Assembly: GCF_001905385.1 (NCBI RefSeq)
Contig: NZ_LIPF01000001.1
Location: forward strand, 1,044,765-1,108,764
DNA length: 64,000 nt
From: Streptomyces sp. CB02414
GTDB taxonomy: Bacteria > Actinomycetota > Actinomycetes > Streptomycetales > Streptomycetaceae
Direction: 5' to 3'
Position 1 is the first letter of the stretch, and every line of letters begins with the position of its first letter. The notes under the pieces are model-generated. The model did not search any database. It was not told the origin of the DNA and saw only the letters and a program-made list of their open reading frames with translations. The position numbers were made by a program, and so were the translations under genes. Positions 18,411 to 28,294 of the stretch are shown here, one piece after another.

Positions 18411-19853
18411 ATGCGCTCGCACCTGCTCAACGACGCCACCGCGGAGCAGTACCGCCGCTCGGTGACCGAAGGAGTCGAGCGGGTGGCCGCCAAACTCGCC
18501 GCCACCGACCGTCCGTTCACCGGCGTCACGGTCGACGCCCTCTCCCCCCGCATCGACGAGATCGACCTCGACCAGCCGCTGCACGACACGGCCGCGGTCC
18601 TCGACGAACTGGAGGACGTCTACCTCCGCGACGCGGTCTATTTCCACCACCCCCGCTACCTCGCCCACCTCAACTGCCCGGTCGTCATCCCGGCCGTGCT
18701 CGGCGAGGCGGTGCTCTCCGCCGTCAACTCCTCCCTGGACACCTGGGACCAGTCGGCCGGCGGCACGCTCATCGAGCGCAAGCTCATCGACTGGACCTGC
18801 GCCCGCATCGGCCTCGGCCCGGCGGCCGACGGCGTGTTCACGTCCGGCGGCACCCAGTCCAACCTCCAGGCGCTGCTGCTGGCCCGCGAGGAGGCCAAGA
18901 CCGACTCCTTCGCGAAACTCCGCATCTTCGCCTCCGAGGTCAGCCACTTCAGCGTCAAGAAGTCCGCGAAACTGCTCGGCCTCGGCCCGGACGCCGTCGT
19001 GTCGATCCCCGTCGACCACGACAAGCGCATGCAGACCGTCGCCCTCGCCCGCGAACTGGAGCGCTGCGCGAAGGACGGCCTCGTCCCCATGGCCGTCGTC
19101 GCCACCGGCGGCACCACCGACTTCGGCTCCATCGACCCGCTGCCGGAGATCGCCGGACTGTGCGAGCAGTACGGCGTGTGGATGCACGTGGACGCGGCCT
19201 ACGGCTGCGGGCTGCTCGCCTCCCTGAAGTACCGGGACCGCATCGACGGCATCGAGCGGGCCGACTCGGTCACCGTGGACTACCACAAGTCCTTCTTCCA
19301 GCCGGTGAGTTCGTCCGCCGTCCTGGTCCGGGACGCGGCCACCCTGCGCCACGCCACCTACCACGCGGAGTACCTCAACCCGCGCCGCATGGTGCAGGAA
19401 CGTATCCCCAATCAGGTGGACAAGTCTCTCCAGACCACCCGTCGCTTCGACGCGCTCAAGCTGTGGATGACGCTGCGCGTGATGGGCGCCGACGGCATCG
19501 GCGAGCTCTTCGACGAGGTGTGCGACCTGGCCGCCGAGGGCTGGAAACTGCTCGCCGCCGACCCGCGCTTCGACGTCGTGGTCCAGCCGTCGCTGTCCAC
19601 GCTGGTCTTCCGCTACATACCGGCGGCCGTCACCGACCCCGCCGAGATCGACCGCGCCAACCTGTACGCCCGCAAGGCCCTGTTCGCCTCCGGCGACGCC
19701 GTGGTGGCGGGCACCAAGGTCGCCGGGCGCCACTACCTGAAGTTCACCCTGCTCAACCCCGAGACGACCACGGCCGACATCGCCGCCGTCCTCGACCTGA
19801 TCGCCGGCCACGCCGAGCAGTACCTGGGAGAGTCCCTTGACCGCGCTTCCTGA
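18411..19853 (+). CDS. desA: Lysine decarboxylase DesA
   Basis: 480 residues, PLP-dependent group II decarboxylase. Visible: [28 protein letters not shown] (PLP-binding Asp) and [10 protein letters not shown] with the PLP Schiff-base Lys. It makes cadaverine from L-lysine, the first step of desferrioxamine synthesis. The ATG is preceded by GGAGGA. It overlaps the desB start by 17 bp. Confidence 0.93.
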   Translation: MRSHLLNDATAEQYRRSVTEGVERVAAKLAATDRPFTGVTVDALSPRIDEIDLDQPLHDTAAVLDELEDVYLRDAVYFHHPRYLAHLNCPVVIPAVLGEAVLSAVNSSLDTWDQSAGGTLIERKLIDWTCARIGLGPAADGVFTSGGTQSNLQALLLAREEAKTDSFAKLRIFASEVSHFSVKKSAKLLGLGPDAVVSIPVDHDKRMQTVALARELERCAKDGLVPMAVVATGGTTDFGSIDPLPEIAGLCEQYGVWMHVDAAYGCGLLASLKYRDRIDGIERADSVTVDYHKSFFQPVSSSAVLVRDAATLRHATYHAEYLNPRRMVQERIPNQVDKSLQTTRRFDALKLWMTLRVMGADGIGELFDEVCDLAAEGWKLLAADPRFDVVVQPSLSTLVFRYIPAAVTDPAEIDRANLYARKALFASGDAVVAGTKVAGRHYLKFTLLNPETTTADIAAVLDLIAGHAEQYLGESLDRAS

Positions 19854-21120
19854 AGCCACCATGAAGACCTACGACTTCGTGGGAATCGGCCTCGGCCCCT
19901 TCAACCTCGGCCTCGCCTGCCTCACCGAGCCCATCGCCGAGCTGAACGGCGTCTTCCTGGAGTCCAAGCCGGACTTCGAGTGGCACGCCGGCATGTTCCT
20001 GGACGGCGCCCACCTCCAGACCCCGTTCATGTCGGACCTGGTCACCCTCGCCGACCCGACGTCCCCGTACTCCTTCCTCAACTACCTGAAGGAGAAGGGC
20101 CGGCTCTACTCGTTCTACATCCGGGAGAATTTCTACCCGCTGCGCGTCGAGTACGACGACTACTGCCGCTGGGCCGCGAACAAACTGAGCAGCGTCCGCT
20201 TCTCCACCACCGTCACCGAGGTGACGTACGACGAGACGGAGGAGCTGTACGCCGTCGCCACCACCTCCGGCGACACCTACCGCGCCCGCCGCCTCGTCCT
20301 CGGCACCGGCACCCCGCCGCACGTCCCGGACGCCTGCCGGGGTCTGGCCGGCGACTTCATCCACAACTCCCGCTACGTGCAGCACCGGGCGGAGCTGGTG
20401 AAGAAGAAGTCGATCACGCTGGTCGGCAGCGGCCAGTCCGCCGCCGAGATCTACTACGACCTGCTCGGCGAGATCGACGTCCACGGCTACCAGCTGAACT
20501 GGGTGACCCGCTCCCCCCGCTTCTTCCCCCTCGAATACACCAAGCTCACGCTGGAGATGACCTCCCCGGAGTACGTGGACTACTACCACGCGCTTCCCGA
20601 GGACACCCGCTACCGCCTCACCGCCGAACAGAAGGGCCTGTTCAAGGGCATCGACGGCGACCTGATCAACGAGATCTTCGACCTGCTCTACCAGAAGAAA
20701 CTCGGCGGCCCGGTCCCCACCCGTCTGCTCACCAACTCCGCGCTCACCGACGCCCGGTACGCCGACGGCACGTACACGCTGGGCTTCCGCCAGGAGGAGC
20801 AGGGCAGCGACTTCGAGGTCGACACCGAGGGCCTGATCCTGGCCACCGGCTACCGGTACACCGAGCCCGAGTTCCTCAAGCCCGTCCGGGACCGGCTGCG
20901 CTACGACTCCCGGGGCAACCTGGACGTCGCCCGCAACTACGCCGTCGACGTCACGGGCAACGGCGTGTTCCTGCAGAACGCGGGTGTCCACACGCACAGC
21001 ATCACCAGTCCCGATCTGGGCATGGGTGCCTATCGCAACAGCTACATCGTCCGAGAGCTGCTCGGCACCGAGTACTACCCGGTCGAGAAGACGATCGCGT
21101 TTCAGGAGTTCAGCGCATGA
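19837..21120 (+). CDS. desB: Cadaverine N-monooxygenase DesB
   Basis: 427 residues, flavin N-hydroxylating monooxygenase (IucD/SidA family): FAD site [18 protein letters not shown] site [16 protein letters not shown]-terminal ILATGYRY. It hydroxylates cadaverine. I use the TTG at 19837 because GGGAGAG precedes it and it gives coupling to desA; an in-frame ATG at 19861 (MKTYDFVG) is a serious alternative start. Confidence 0.92.
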   Translation: MTALPEATMKTYDFVGIGLGPFNLGLACLTEPIAELNGVFLESKPDFEWHAGMFLDGAHLQTPFMSDLVTLADPTSPYSFLNYLKEKGRLYSFYIRENFYPLRVEYDDYCRWAANKLSSVRFSTTVTEVTYDETEELYAVATTSGDTYRARRLVLGTGTPPHVPDACRGLAGDFIHNSRYVQHRAELVKKKSITLVGSGQSAAEIYYDLLGEIDVHGYQLNWVTRSPRFFPLEYTKLTLEMTSPEYVDYYHALPEDTRYRLTAEQKGLFKGIDGDLINEIFDLLYQKKLGGPVPTRLLTNSALTDARYADGTYTLGFRQEEQGSDFEVDTEGLILATGYRYTEPEFLKPVRDRLRYDSRGNLDVARNYAVDVTGNGVFLQNAGVHTHSITSPDLGMGAYRNSYIVRELLGTEYYPVEKTIAFQEFSA

Positions 21121-21671
21121 CCACCCCCACCACGGCCGCCGGCATCGGCGCCCTCACCCTCCGCCCCCTCGACCCCCTGAAGGACGCGGTACTGCTGCAC
21201 AGCTGGGTCACGCACCCGAAGTCCGCGTTCTGGATGATGCAGGACGCGAAGCTGGTCGACGTCGAGCGCGCCTACATGGAGATAGCCGCCGACGAGCACC
21301 ACCACGCCTACCTGGGCCTGCACGACGGCGTCCCCGCCTTCCTGATGGAGAAGTACGACCCCGCCCACCGCGAGCTGACCGGCCTGTACGAGCCCGAGCC
21401 GGGCGATGTCGGCATGCACTTCCTGGTCGCCCCCACCGACCGCCCGCTGCACGGCTTCACCCGCGCCGTGATCACCGCCGTGATGGCCGAGCTGTTCGCC
21501 GACCCGGCGACCGCCCGCGTCGTCGTCGAGCCGGACGTCGGCAACAAGGCCGTCCACGCCCTGAACGCAGCCGTCGGATTCGTGCCCGAGCGCGAGATCC
21601 AGAAGCCGGAGAAGAAGGCGTTGCTGAGCTTCTGCACCCGCGAGCAGTTCGAGAAGGCGGTGTCCGCATGA
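21117..21671 (+). CDS. desC: N-hydroxycadaverine acyltransferase DesC
   Basis: 184 residues, GNAT-like siderophore acyltransferase of the IucB/DesC type ([48 protein letters not shown]). It acylates N-hydroxycadaverine with succinyl-CoA or acetyl-CoA. It overlaps desB and desD by ATGA on both sides, showing tight translational coupling. Confidence 0.92.
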   Translation: MTTPTTAAGIGALTLRPLDPLKDAVLLHSWVTHPKSAFWMMQDAKLVDVERAYMEIAADEHHHAYLGLHDGVPAFLMEKYDPAHRELTGLYEPEPGDVGMHFLVAPTDRPLHGFTRAVITAVMAELFADPATARVVVEPDVGNKAVHALNAAVGFVPEREIQKPEKKALLSFCTREQFEKAVSA

Positions 21672-23440
21672 GCCTCGCCGACACGGTCGCCCACCTGTCC
21701 CCCGAGCGCTGGGAGGAGGCCAACCGCCTCCTGGTCCGCAAGGCGCTGGCCGAGTTCACGCACGAGCGGCTGATCACGCCGGAGCGGTCCGCGGACGGCG
21801 CGTACGTCGTCCGCTCCGACGACGGCAAGACGGAGTACCGCTTCACCGCCACCGTCCGGGCCCTGGACCACTGGCAGGTGGACGCCGGCTCGATCGCCCG
21901 CCACCGCGACGGCACCGAGCTGCCCCTCGCGGCGCTGGACTTCTTCATCGAGCTGAAGGAGTCGCTGGGCCTGAGCGACGAGATCCTGCCGGTCTACCTG
22001 GAGGAGATCTCCTCCACCCTCTCCGGCACCTGCTACAAGCTCACCAAGCCGAAGGTCACGTCGGCCGAGCTGGCCCGCGGCGGCTTCCAGGCTGTCGAGA
22101 CCGGCATGACCGAGGGCCACCCCTGCTTCGTCGCCAACAACGGGCGGCTCGGCTTCGGCATCCACGAGTACCTGTCGTACGCCCCGGAGACCGCGAGCCC
22201 CGTCCGGCTGGTGTGGCTGGCCGCGCACCGCTCGCGGGCGGCGTTCACGGCCGGCGTCGGCATCGAGTACGAGTCCTTCGTGCGCGACGAGCTGGGCGAG
22301 GCGACCGTCGACCGGTTCCACGGCGTCCTGCGCGAGCGCGGCCTGGACCCGGCCGACTACCTCTTCATCCCGGTCCACCCCTGGCAGTGGTGGAACAAGC
22401 TGACCGTCACCTTCGCCGCCGAGGTGGCCCGCGGGCACCTGGTCTGCCTCGGCGAGGGCGACGACGAGTACCTGGCCCAGCAGTCCATCCGCACCTTCTT
22501 CAACACCAGCCACCCCGAGAAGCACTACGTGAAGACGGCCCTGTCCGTCCTCAACATGGGCTTCATGCGCGGCCTGTCGGCGGCGTACATGGAGGCCACG
22601 CCGGCCATCAACGACTGGCTGGCGCAGCTCATCGAGGGCGACCCGGTGCTGAAGTCGACGGGGCTGTCCATCATCCGGGAGCAGGCGGCCGTCGGCTACC
22701 GGCACCTGGAGTACGAGCAGGCCACCGACCGCTACTCGCCGTACCGCAAGATGCTGGCGGCGCTGTGGCGGGAGAGCCCCGTCCCGGCCCTCCAGGACGG
22801 CGAGACGCTCGCCACGATGGCCTCCCTCGTCCACGTCGACCACGAGGGCGCGTCCTTCGCGGGCGCGCTGATCGAGCGCTCCGGCCTCACGCCCACCGAG
22901 TGGCTGCGCCACTACCTGCGGGCCTACTTCGTCCCGCTGCTGCACAGCTTCTACGCCTACGACCTGGTCTACATGCCGCACGGCGAGAACGTGATCCTGG
23001 TCCTGGAGGACGGCGTGGTGCGGCGCGCGATCTACAAGGACATCGCCGAGGAGATCGCGGTGATGGACCCGGACGCGGTACTGCCGCCGGACGTCTCCCG
23101 CATCGCCGTCGAGGTCCCCGAGGACAAGAAGCTCCTGTCGATCTTCACGGACGTCTTCGACTGCTTCTTCCGCTTCCTCGCCGCGAACCTGGCGGAGGAG
23201 GGGATCGTCGAGGAGGACGGGTTCTGGCGGACGGTCGCGGAGGTCACCCGCGAGTACCAGGAGTCGGTGCCGGAGCTGGCCGACAAGTTCGCCCAGTACG
23301 ACATGTTCGCGCCCGAGTTCGCGCTGTCCTGCCTCAACCGGCTCCAGCTGCGCGACAACAAGCAGATGGTGGACCTCGCCGACCCGTCCGGCGCGCTCCA
23401 GCTCATCGGCAGCCTGAAGAACCCCATCGCGGGCCGGTAG
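21668..23440 (+). CDS. desD: Desferrioxamine synthetase DesD (NIS synthetase)
   Basis: 590 residues of the IucA/IucC NRPS-independent siderophore synthetase family. Typical blocks: GHPCFVANNGRLGFGIHEY (ATP/substrate region), FIPVHPWQWWNK, SIRTFFNTSHPEKHYVKTA, HEGASFAGALIERSGL and YMPHGENVILVLEDG. It links and cyclises hydroxysuccinylcadaverine units to desferrioxamines B/E. In S. coelicolor (from memory) a hexosaminidase gene follows; here a terminator and an unrelated gene follow. Confidence 0.93.
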   Translation: MSLADTVAHLSPERWEEANRLLVRKALAEFTHERLITPERSADGAYVVRSDDGKTEYRFTATVRALDHWQVDAGSIARHRDGTELPLAALDFFIELKESLGLSDEILPVYLEEISSTLSGTCYKLTKPKVTSAELARGGFQAVETGMTEGHPCFVANNGRLGFGIHEYLSYAPETASPVRLVWLAAHRSRAAFTAGVGIEYESFVRDELGEATVDRFHGVLRERGLDPADYLFIPVHPWQWWNKLTVTFAAEVARGHLVCLGEGDDEYLAQQSIRTFFNTSHPEKHYVKTALSVLNMGFMRGLSAAYMEATPAINDWLAQLIEGDPVLKSTGLSIIREQAAVGYRHLEYEQATDRYSPYRKMLAALWRESPVPALQDGETLATMASLVHVDHEGASFAGALIERSGLTPTEWLRHYLRAYFVPLLHSFYAYDLVYMPHGENVILVLEDGVVRRAIYKDIAEEIAVMDPDAVLPPDVSRIAVEVPEDKKLLSIFTDVFDCFFRFLAANLAEEGIVEEDGFWRTVAEVTREYQESVPELADKFAQYDMFAPEFALSCLNRLQLRDNKQMVDLADPSGALQLIGSLKNPIAGR

Positions 23441-23481
23441 CCCCATCGCGGGCCTGAAGGCGAAGGCCCCCACGGACGGGC

Positions 23482-23513
23482 GGGCATCTCGGAGACGGTC
23501 CTCCGGGGTGCCC
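23482..23513 (+). terminator. Terminator hairpin after desABCD
   Basis: 13-bp stem (23482-23494 with 23501-23513, two G.U pairs) and a 6-nt loop, 41 bp past the desD stop. Just before it the 14-mer CCCCATCGCGGGCC is repeated at 23422 and 23441. Confidence 0.6.
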
Positions 23514-23540
23514 GTCGGGCGTCGGTGGAACAATCCCCGC

Positions 23541-24422
23541 ATGGCGGAAATCATCCAGAAGGACGGAACGTGGGTCTTCGACGGCGACACCCTGCGGCTG
23601 ACCCCCGGACGGGACAAGAACGTCAGCCTGCTCCGCAAGGAACTGGGTGAACTGCTCGTCCCCCTGGCGGCGTTGGCGGGCATATCGTTCGAGCAGGGCA
23701 AGAAGTCGGGGCGGCTGCGGCTGCGGCTGCGGGACGGCGCCGACCCGCTCCTCCAGGCATCCGGCGGCAGGCTGACCGAGCCGCACGACCCCTACCAGCT
23801 GACCGTGGAGCCCGACCGGTACGGCGTCGCCGAGTACGTCGTGGACGAGGTGCGCAACGCCCTGCTGCTGGACCAGGTCCCGTCCGGCCCGGTGGACGCG
23901 TACCTGCTGGCGGGGCCGTCCGTCCCGCTGTCGGTGTCCGCCGGGGACGGCGTCGCGAGCTTCGACGGCGAGCGGGTGCGCCTGGAGTGGAAGTGGCAGG
24001 CGGAGGACGCCAAGTCGGCCGCCGGTCCGCGCACCCTCCCCCTCGCCGACATCGTGGCGGTGGAGTGGCAGCCGACGGTCGGCCTGGAGAACGGTCACCT
24101 CCGCTTCACCGTGCGGGCGGCGCCGAGCAAGGTGCCGCCGAAGTACGACCCGAACGCGGTGGAGCTGTGGGGTTTCAAGCGGGACCCGCTGATGGCCCTG
24201 GTGGCGGCGGCCGTGCAGGCCAGGCTCCCGCATCCGTCCGCGCCGGCCGCCCTGGAGGACGCCCGGCCGGCCGAACAGGCACCCGCATCGGCGCCCGCCG
24301 CCGAGGACGACCACGACGCGCTGCTGCGGCGGCTGCGCGAGCTGGGCGACCTGCACCGCTCGGGGGTGCTGACCGACGAGGAGTTCACCCTGGCCAAGCA
24401 GGCGGTGCTGAAGCGGATGTAA
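23541..24422 (+). CDS. DUF4429/SHOCT-domain protein
   Basis: 293 residues. Two similar halves (about 1-95 and 130-225) of the PH-like DUF4429 type (FDGDTLRLTPGRDKNVSLLRKELGEL; FDGERVRLEWKW), an Ala/Pro-rich linker, and a C-terminal SHOCT motif (LLRRLRELGDLHRSGVLTDEEFTLAKQ, about 262-290), a short helical module thought to bind nucleic acid or oligomerise. Function unknown. The ATG at 23541 lacks a ribosome site and has AACAAT 6-7 nt upstream, compatible with a leaderless mRNA. Confidence 0.75.
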   Translation: MAEIIQKDGTWVFDGDTLRLTPGRDKNVSLLRKELGELLVPLAALAGISFEQGKKSGRLRLRLRDGADPLLQASGGRLTEPHDPYQLTVEPDRYGVAEYVVDEVRNALLLDQVPSGPVDAYLLAGPSVPLSVSAGDGVASFDGERVRLEWKWQAEDAKSAAGPRTLPLADIVAVEWQPTVGLENGHLRFTVRAAPSKVPPKYDPNAVELWGFKRDPLMALVAAAVQARLPHPSAPAALEDARPAEQAPASAPAAEDDHDALLRRLRELGDLHRSGVLTDEEFTLAKQAVLKRM

Positions 24423-24440
24423 TCCCGACCCGCGACAGCT

Positions 24441-24456
24441 TGCCCGATATCGGGCA
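24441..24456. promoter_or_regulatory. Perfect 16-bp palindrome upstream of the small protein/glmS operon
   Basis: TGCCCGATATCGGGCA is perfectly self-complementary, and a second palindrome TTGCGCAA follows at 24463-24470. Their position 40-60 bp before the GTG at 24499 suits an operator. No known regulator was assigned. Confidence 0.5.
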
Positions 24457-24498
24457 GGATTGTTGCGCAACTGCTTCCCGTACCCCAGGATCTACCGG

Positions 24499-24756
24499 GT
24501 GCACGACGAACTCGTTGATCATCTGACGCGGTCCACCCCCCTCAACCGGGGCGAGGCACTGCGCGTGATCCAGGACGTGCTCGCCTACTTCGACGAGACG
24601 ACCGAGGAATTCGTCCGTCGCCGCCACCGCGAGCTCCAGGCCCAGGGCCAGGTGAACGCGACGATCTTCGAGCGGATCGAGGCGGAACTGAAGTACCGCG
24701 CGGTGGCTCCGCCGGAGCTGTCGCTCCGTCAGCTGCGCCGCATCGTCTACGGCTGA
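24499..24756 (+). CDS. Small conserved protein upstream of glmS
   Basis: 85 residues, mostly helical and charged: MHDELVDHLTRSTPL, EALRVIQDVLAYFDET, then FVRRRHRELQAQGQ and a final ELSLRQLRRIVYG. No membrane segment, no recognised catalytic motif. The GTG at 24499 has AGGA 9 nt upstream; the frame stays open to 24460. It ends 54 bp before glmS on the same strand and probably shares its transcript. Function unknown. Confidence 0.7.
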   Translation: MHDELVDHLTRSTPLNRGEALRVIQDVLAYFDETTEEFVRRRHRELQAQGQVNATIFERIEAELKYRAVAPPELSLRQLRRIVYG

Positions 24757-24810
24757 GAAGCCGTCGCCCACGGCTGGGAAGCCGGAGAGAGACACGAGGT
24801 CTACGTATAC

Positions 24811-26628
24811 ATGTGCGGAATCGTCGGATACATCGGCAAGCGTGACGTCGCGCCCCTGCTCCTGGAGGGCCTCCAGCGCCTGGAGTACCGCGGCTACGAC
24901 TCGGCGGGCATCGTCGTCACGTCCCCGAAGGCGGCCGGCCTGAAGATGGTCAAGGCCAAGGGCCGGGTCCGCGACCTGGAGGCCAAGGTCCCGGCGCGCT
25001 TCAAGGGCACCACCGGCATCGCCCACACCCGCTGGGCCACCCACGGCGCCCCCTCCGACGTGAACGCCCACCCGCACATGTCGGCCGACAACAAGGTCGC
25101 AGTCGTCCACAACGGCATCATCGACAACGCCGCCGACCTGCGCCGCAAGCTGGAGGCGGACGGCGTCGAGTTCCTCTCCGAGACCGACACCGAGGTCCTG
25201 GTCCACCTCATCGCCCGTTCCGAGGCGGAGAAGCTGGAGGACAAGGTCCGCGAGACGCTCCGGGTGATCGAGGGCACGTACGGCATCGCCGTGATGCACG
25301 CCGACTTCCCCGAGCGCATCGTCGTCGCCCGCAACGGCTCGCCGGTCGTCCTCGGCATCGGCGAGAAGGAGATGTTCGTCGCCTCGGACATCGCCGCGCT
25401 GGTCACCCACACCCGCCAGATAGTCACCCTCGACGACGGCGAGATGGCCACCCTCAAGGCCGACGACTTCCGCACGTACACCACCGAGGGCACCCGGACC
25501 ACCTCCGAGCCGACCACCGTGGAGTGGGAGGCCGCCTCCTACGACATGGGCGGCCACGACACCTACATGCACAAGGAGATCCACGAGCAGGCCGAGGCCG
25601 TGGACCGCGTGCTGCGCGGCCGGATCGACGACCGCTTCTCCACCGTGCACCTCGGCGGCCTCAACCTGGACGCCCGCGACGCGCGTGCCGTGCGCCGCGT
25701 GAAGATCCTCGGCTGCGGCACCTCGTACCACGCGGGCCAGATCGGCGCCCAGATGATCGAGGAGCTGGCCCGCATCCCCGCGGACGCCGAGCCCGCCTCC
25801 GAGTTCCGCTACCGCAACGCGGTCGTCGACCCCGACACCCTGTACATCGCCGTCTCCCAGTCCGGTGAGACGTACGACGTGCTCGCCGCCGTGCAGGAGC
25901 TCAAGCGCAAGGGCGCCCGCGTCCTCGGCATCGTCAACGTGGTCGGTTCCGCGATCGCGCGCGAGGCCGACGGCGGCATGTACGTGCACGCCGGCCCCGA
26001 GGTCTGCGTGGTGTCGACCAAGTGCTTCACCAACACCTGCGTCGCTTTCGCGCTGCTCGCCCTGCACCTGGGCCGCACCCGCGACCTCTCGGTCCGCGAC
26101 GGCAAGCGGATCATCGAGGGCCTGCGCAAGCTGCCCGCGCAGATCGCCGAGATGCTGGAGCAGGAGGAGGACATCAAGAAGCTGGCCGCGCAGTACGCCG
26201 ACGCCCGCTCGATGCTCTTCATCGGCCGCGTCCGGGGCTACCCGGTCGCCCGCGAGGCCTCCCTGAAGCTCAAGGAGGTCTCCTACATCCACGCCGAGGC
26301 CTACCCGGCCTCCGAGCTGAAGCACGGCCCGCTCGCCCTGATCGAGCCGGCCCTGCCGACGGTCGCGATCGTGCCGGACGACGACCTGCTGGAGAAGAAC
26401 CGCGCCGCGATGGAGGAGATCAAGGCCCGCAGCGGCCAGATCCTCGCCGTGGCCCACCAGGAGCAGGAGAAGGCCGACCACACGATCGTCGTCCCGAAGA
26501 ACGAGGACGAGCTGGACCCGATCCTGATGGGCATCCCCCTCCAGCTCCTCGCCTACCACACGGCCCTGGCCCTGGGCAGGGACATCGACAAGCCCCGCAA
26601 CCTCGCCAAGTCGGTGACGGTGGAATAG
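24811..26628 (+). CDS. glmS: Glutamine--fructose-6-phosphate aminotransferase (isomerizing)
   Basis: 605 residues. N-terminal Ntn glutaminase domain with the nucleophile Cys directly after the initiator Met (MCGIVGYIGKRDVAPLLLEG), then two SIS isomerase domains (GCGTSYHAGQIGAQMIEE; SQSGETYDVLAAVQ; EASLKLKEVSYIHAEAYPASE), ending AKSVTVE. It makes glucosamine-6-phosphate for cell wall and amino sugars. Streptomyces often carry more than one glmS; this copy lies near the des cluster. Followed by a strong hairpin. Confidence 0.95.
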   Translation: MCGIVGYIGKRDVAPLLLEGLQRLEYRGYDSAGIVVTSPKAAGLKMVKAKGRVRDLEAKVPARFKGTTGIAHTRWATHGAPSDVNAHPHMSADNKVAVVHNGIIDNAADLRRKLEADGVEFLSETDTEVLVHLIARSEAEKLEDKVRETLRVIEGTYGIAVMHADFPERIVVARNGSPVVLGIGEKEMFVASDIAALVTHTRQIVTLDDGEMATLKADDFRTYTTEGTRTTSEPTTVEWEAASYDMGGHDTYMHKEIHEQAEAVDRVLRGRIDDRFSTVHLGGLNLDARDARAVRRVKILGCGTSYHAGQIGAQMIEELARIPADAEPASEFRYRNAVVDPDTLYIAVSQSGETYDVLAAVQELKRKGARVLGIVNVVGSAIAREADGGMYVHAGPEVCVVSTKCFTNTCVAFALLALHLGRTRDLSVRDGKRIIEGLRKLPAQIAEMLEQEEDIKKLAAQYADARSMLFIGRVRGYPVAREASLKLKEVSYIHAEAYPASELKHGPLALIEPALPTVAIVPDDDLLEKNRAAMEEIKARSGQILAVAHQEQEKADHTIVVPKNEDELDPILMGIPLQLLAYHTALALGRDIDKPRNLAKSVTVE

Positions 26629-26674
26629 ATCTCTAGGGGCGCGACGCGCCTGTACAGGCAGAACAAACGGAAAC

Positions 26675-26710
26675 GGCCCCCCACGTACGCCACCAATCAC
26701 GTGGGGGGCC
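26675..26710. terminator. Bidirectional terminator between glmS and convergent gene
   Basis: Perfect 12-bp stem GGCCCCCCACGT/ACGTGGGGGGCC with a 12-nt loop. It serves glmS on the plus strand and the YaaH-type gene ending at 26754 on the minus strand. Confidence 0.8.
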
Positions 26711-26753
26711 GCCCCGTCGCCGGGGAGCCGCCCAACCCCCCGGCCTGCGGCAG

Positions 26754-27314
26754 CTAAACCGTCACACCCCGCCCCGCAGCGCGCCGCGAGACACTCGTGG
26801 GCCAGTGGGCCACGACCGCCGTCGCCGCGTACCAGGCCACCGCCCCCGCCACGACGGCGAACCACCCGCCCGCCTTGCCCAGTACCTCGCTGTCGGCGAA
26901 CGCACCGAGGGCGAGCAGCAGCAGGGAGACGGCGAACAGCCCGTACACGCCCTGCCCGAGCGTGTCGCCGCCGGCGAACGTGAGGGAGAGGGCGACGAGG
27001 GCGAACAGCAGCAGGAAGAGTCCCGCCGCGTTGGCGGAGACCTGGCCGCCGGCTGAGACGGCCCAGGTGAACCAGAGCGCGCCGAGCACGGTGAAGGCGG
27101 TGCCGGAGGCGTTGTCCCGCTCGCGCAGCGCCAGCAGCCCGGCGACGAAGAGCGCGACACCGCCGACGTACTGGGCGACGGTCACGGCGTCCGCCGCCGT
27201 CACGCCGTCGATCACACCGGTGTGACCGATGCCGAAGGCCAGCAGGGTGATGCCGAGCGCGAGTCGGCCGACGATCGTGGTGGTGGTGCTTCCCGCGGAG
27301 ACGTCGTTGTCCAC
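26754..27314 (-). CDS. GPR1/FUN34/YaaH-type membrane protein
   Basis: 186 residues with six hydrophobic segments (LALGITLLAFGIG, VAQYVGGVALFVAGLLAL, AFTVLGALWFTWAVS, and three more). It resembles the acetate/succinate uptake family YaaH/SatP in length and layout, but a clear NPAPLGL signature near the N terminus is missing, so transport of acetate is uncertain. The GTG start has AAGGGAG 6 nt upstream. Confidence 0.6.
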   Translation of the reverse strand: MDNDVSAGSTTTTIVGRLALGITLLAFGIGHTGVIDGVTAADAVTVAQYVGGVALFVAGLLALRERDNASGTAFTVLGALWFTWAVSAGGQVSANAAGLFLLLFALVALSLTFAGGDTLGQGVYGLFAVSLLLLALGAFADSEVLGKAGGWFAVVAGAVAWYAATAVVAHWPTSVSRRAAGRGVTV

Positions 27315-27444
27315 GGCGGGCTCCCTTCATGCATGTGCGATTGTGCGGTGACCGGTATATGCCCTTCACAAGGGCACAAACACCTCTACGCGTCGGTAGG
27401 TTCACGCAGCATGACGAAGAGGGAAGCCCGGTGGCGGGCGGTCG

Positions 27445-27972
27445 CTACGGGATGACGACGACGGGCCGCTGCGCCCGCTTGGCGAGCCGGCCGGCGACGG
27501 AGCCGAAGAGGCGGCCCACCAGTCCGTGACTGGAACCGACGACGATGGCGTCCGCCTCGTACTCCCGGCCCACCTCTTCGAGTTCGTGGCAGATGTCGCC
27601 GCCGCGCTCGACCAGGATCCAGGGCACCTCGGTGAGATAGTCCGCGCACGCCAGCTCCAGCCCCAGCACCTCGGTGCGGTGGTCCGGTACGTCCACGAAG
27701 ACGGGAGGTTCGCAGCCCGCCCACACCGTGGTCGGCAGGCGGTTGGCGACGTGCACGATGACCAGGCCCGAGCCGAGCCGGCGTGCCATGCCGATCGCGT
27801 ACGCGAGGGCGCGCTCACTGGAGGTGGAGCCGTCGAAGCCGACGACGACACCGTGCTTGAAGGCTGGGTCGCACGACTGGCGTGGCTCTTCGGCCGCCAG
27901 GGGCTCGGCCGCCGTCGGTTCGGCGACGGGCCGCTTGCGGTCCGCGGGTTCGAAGAATTCGTGACCGGCCAT
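27445..27972 (-). CDS. Universal stress protein (UspA family)
   Basis: 175 residues: a variable 40-residue head, then one Usp domain (VVVGFDGSTSSERALAYAIGMA at its start) ending in the ATP-binding type motif GSSHGLVGRLFGSVAGRLA and RPVVVIP. Usp proteins bind nucleotide and accumulate under stress. The ATG at 27972 is chosen from the domain limits; no strong ribosome site is visible. Confidence 0.85.
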   Translation of the reverse strand: MAGHEFFEPADRKRPVAEPTAAEPLAAEEPRQSCDPAFKHGVVVGFDGSTSSERALAYAIGMARRLGSGLVIVHVANRLPTTVWAGCEPPVFVDVPDHRTEVLGLELACADYLTEVPWILVERGGDICHELEEVGREYEADAIVVGSSHGLVGRLFGSVAGRLAKRAQRPVVVIP

Positions 27973-28294
27973 GGCTGTCTCGGCGTTTTTATCCTCTATG
28001 GGGGACAACAGTGTGCGACGGAGCTGCGTCCGGCGTGTGTGCGGTGTGTGTCCGGGAATGGTCTTCCCAACCCCATACCCCCAAGGGTACGGCGGCACGC
28101 CTCCTTCGCCCAGATCCCGCGCAGGGTCCGCCGCGGGGTTCACCGGAGCATGCACGAGGGGGCGCCCGTAACGCAATGGTTGCTGCGTTGTACAGGCGGT
28201 TTGCACGGGATTCAACTGTCCGTGACCGGTCGTGACCGACGCGCCGCCCGGGCGTTGATCTTCTTGCCGCCAGCCCGAGGAGCACGGAGCACCG
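27973..28294. promoter_or_regulatory. Divergent control region, usp / small membrane protein
   Basis: 322 bp without a gene. It contains an inverted repeat AACGCA/TGCGTT (28170-28175 with 28184-28189). The last 20 bp hold GAGGAGCACGGAG, the ribosome site of the next gene. No RNA gene seen. Confidence 0.4.

Noticed and set aside
24757..24810. glmS ribozyme/riboswitch upstream of glmS
   Set aside because: Only 54 bp separate the genes and no glmS ribozyme-like pairing was seen; it is not expected in actinobacteria.
24385..27405. A 1006-codon minus-strand open frame over glmS
   Set aside because: Shadow of glmS and neighbours; composition has no protein-like pattern.
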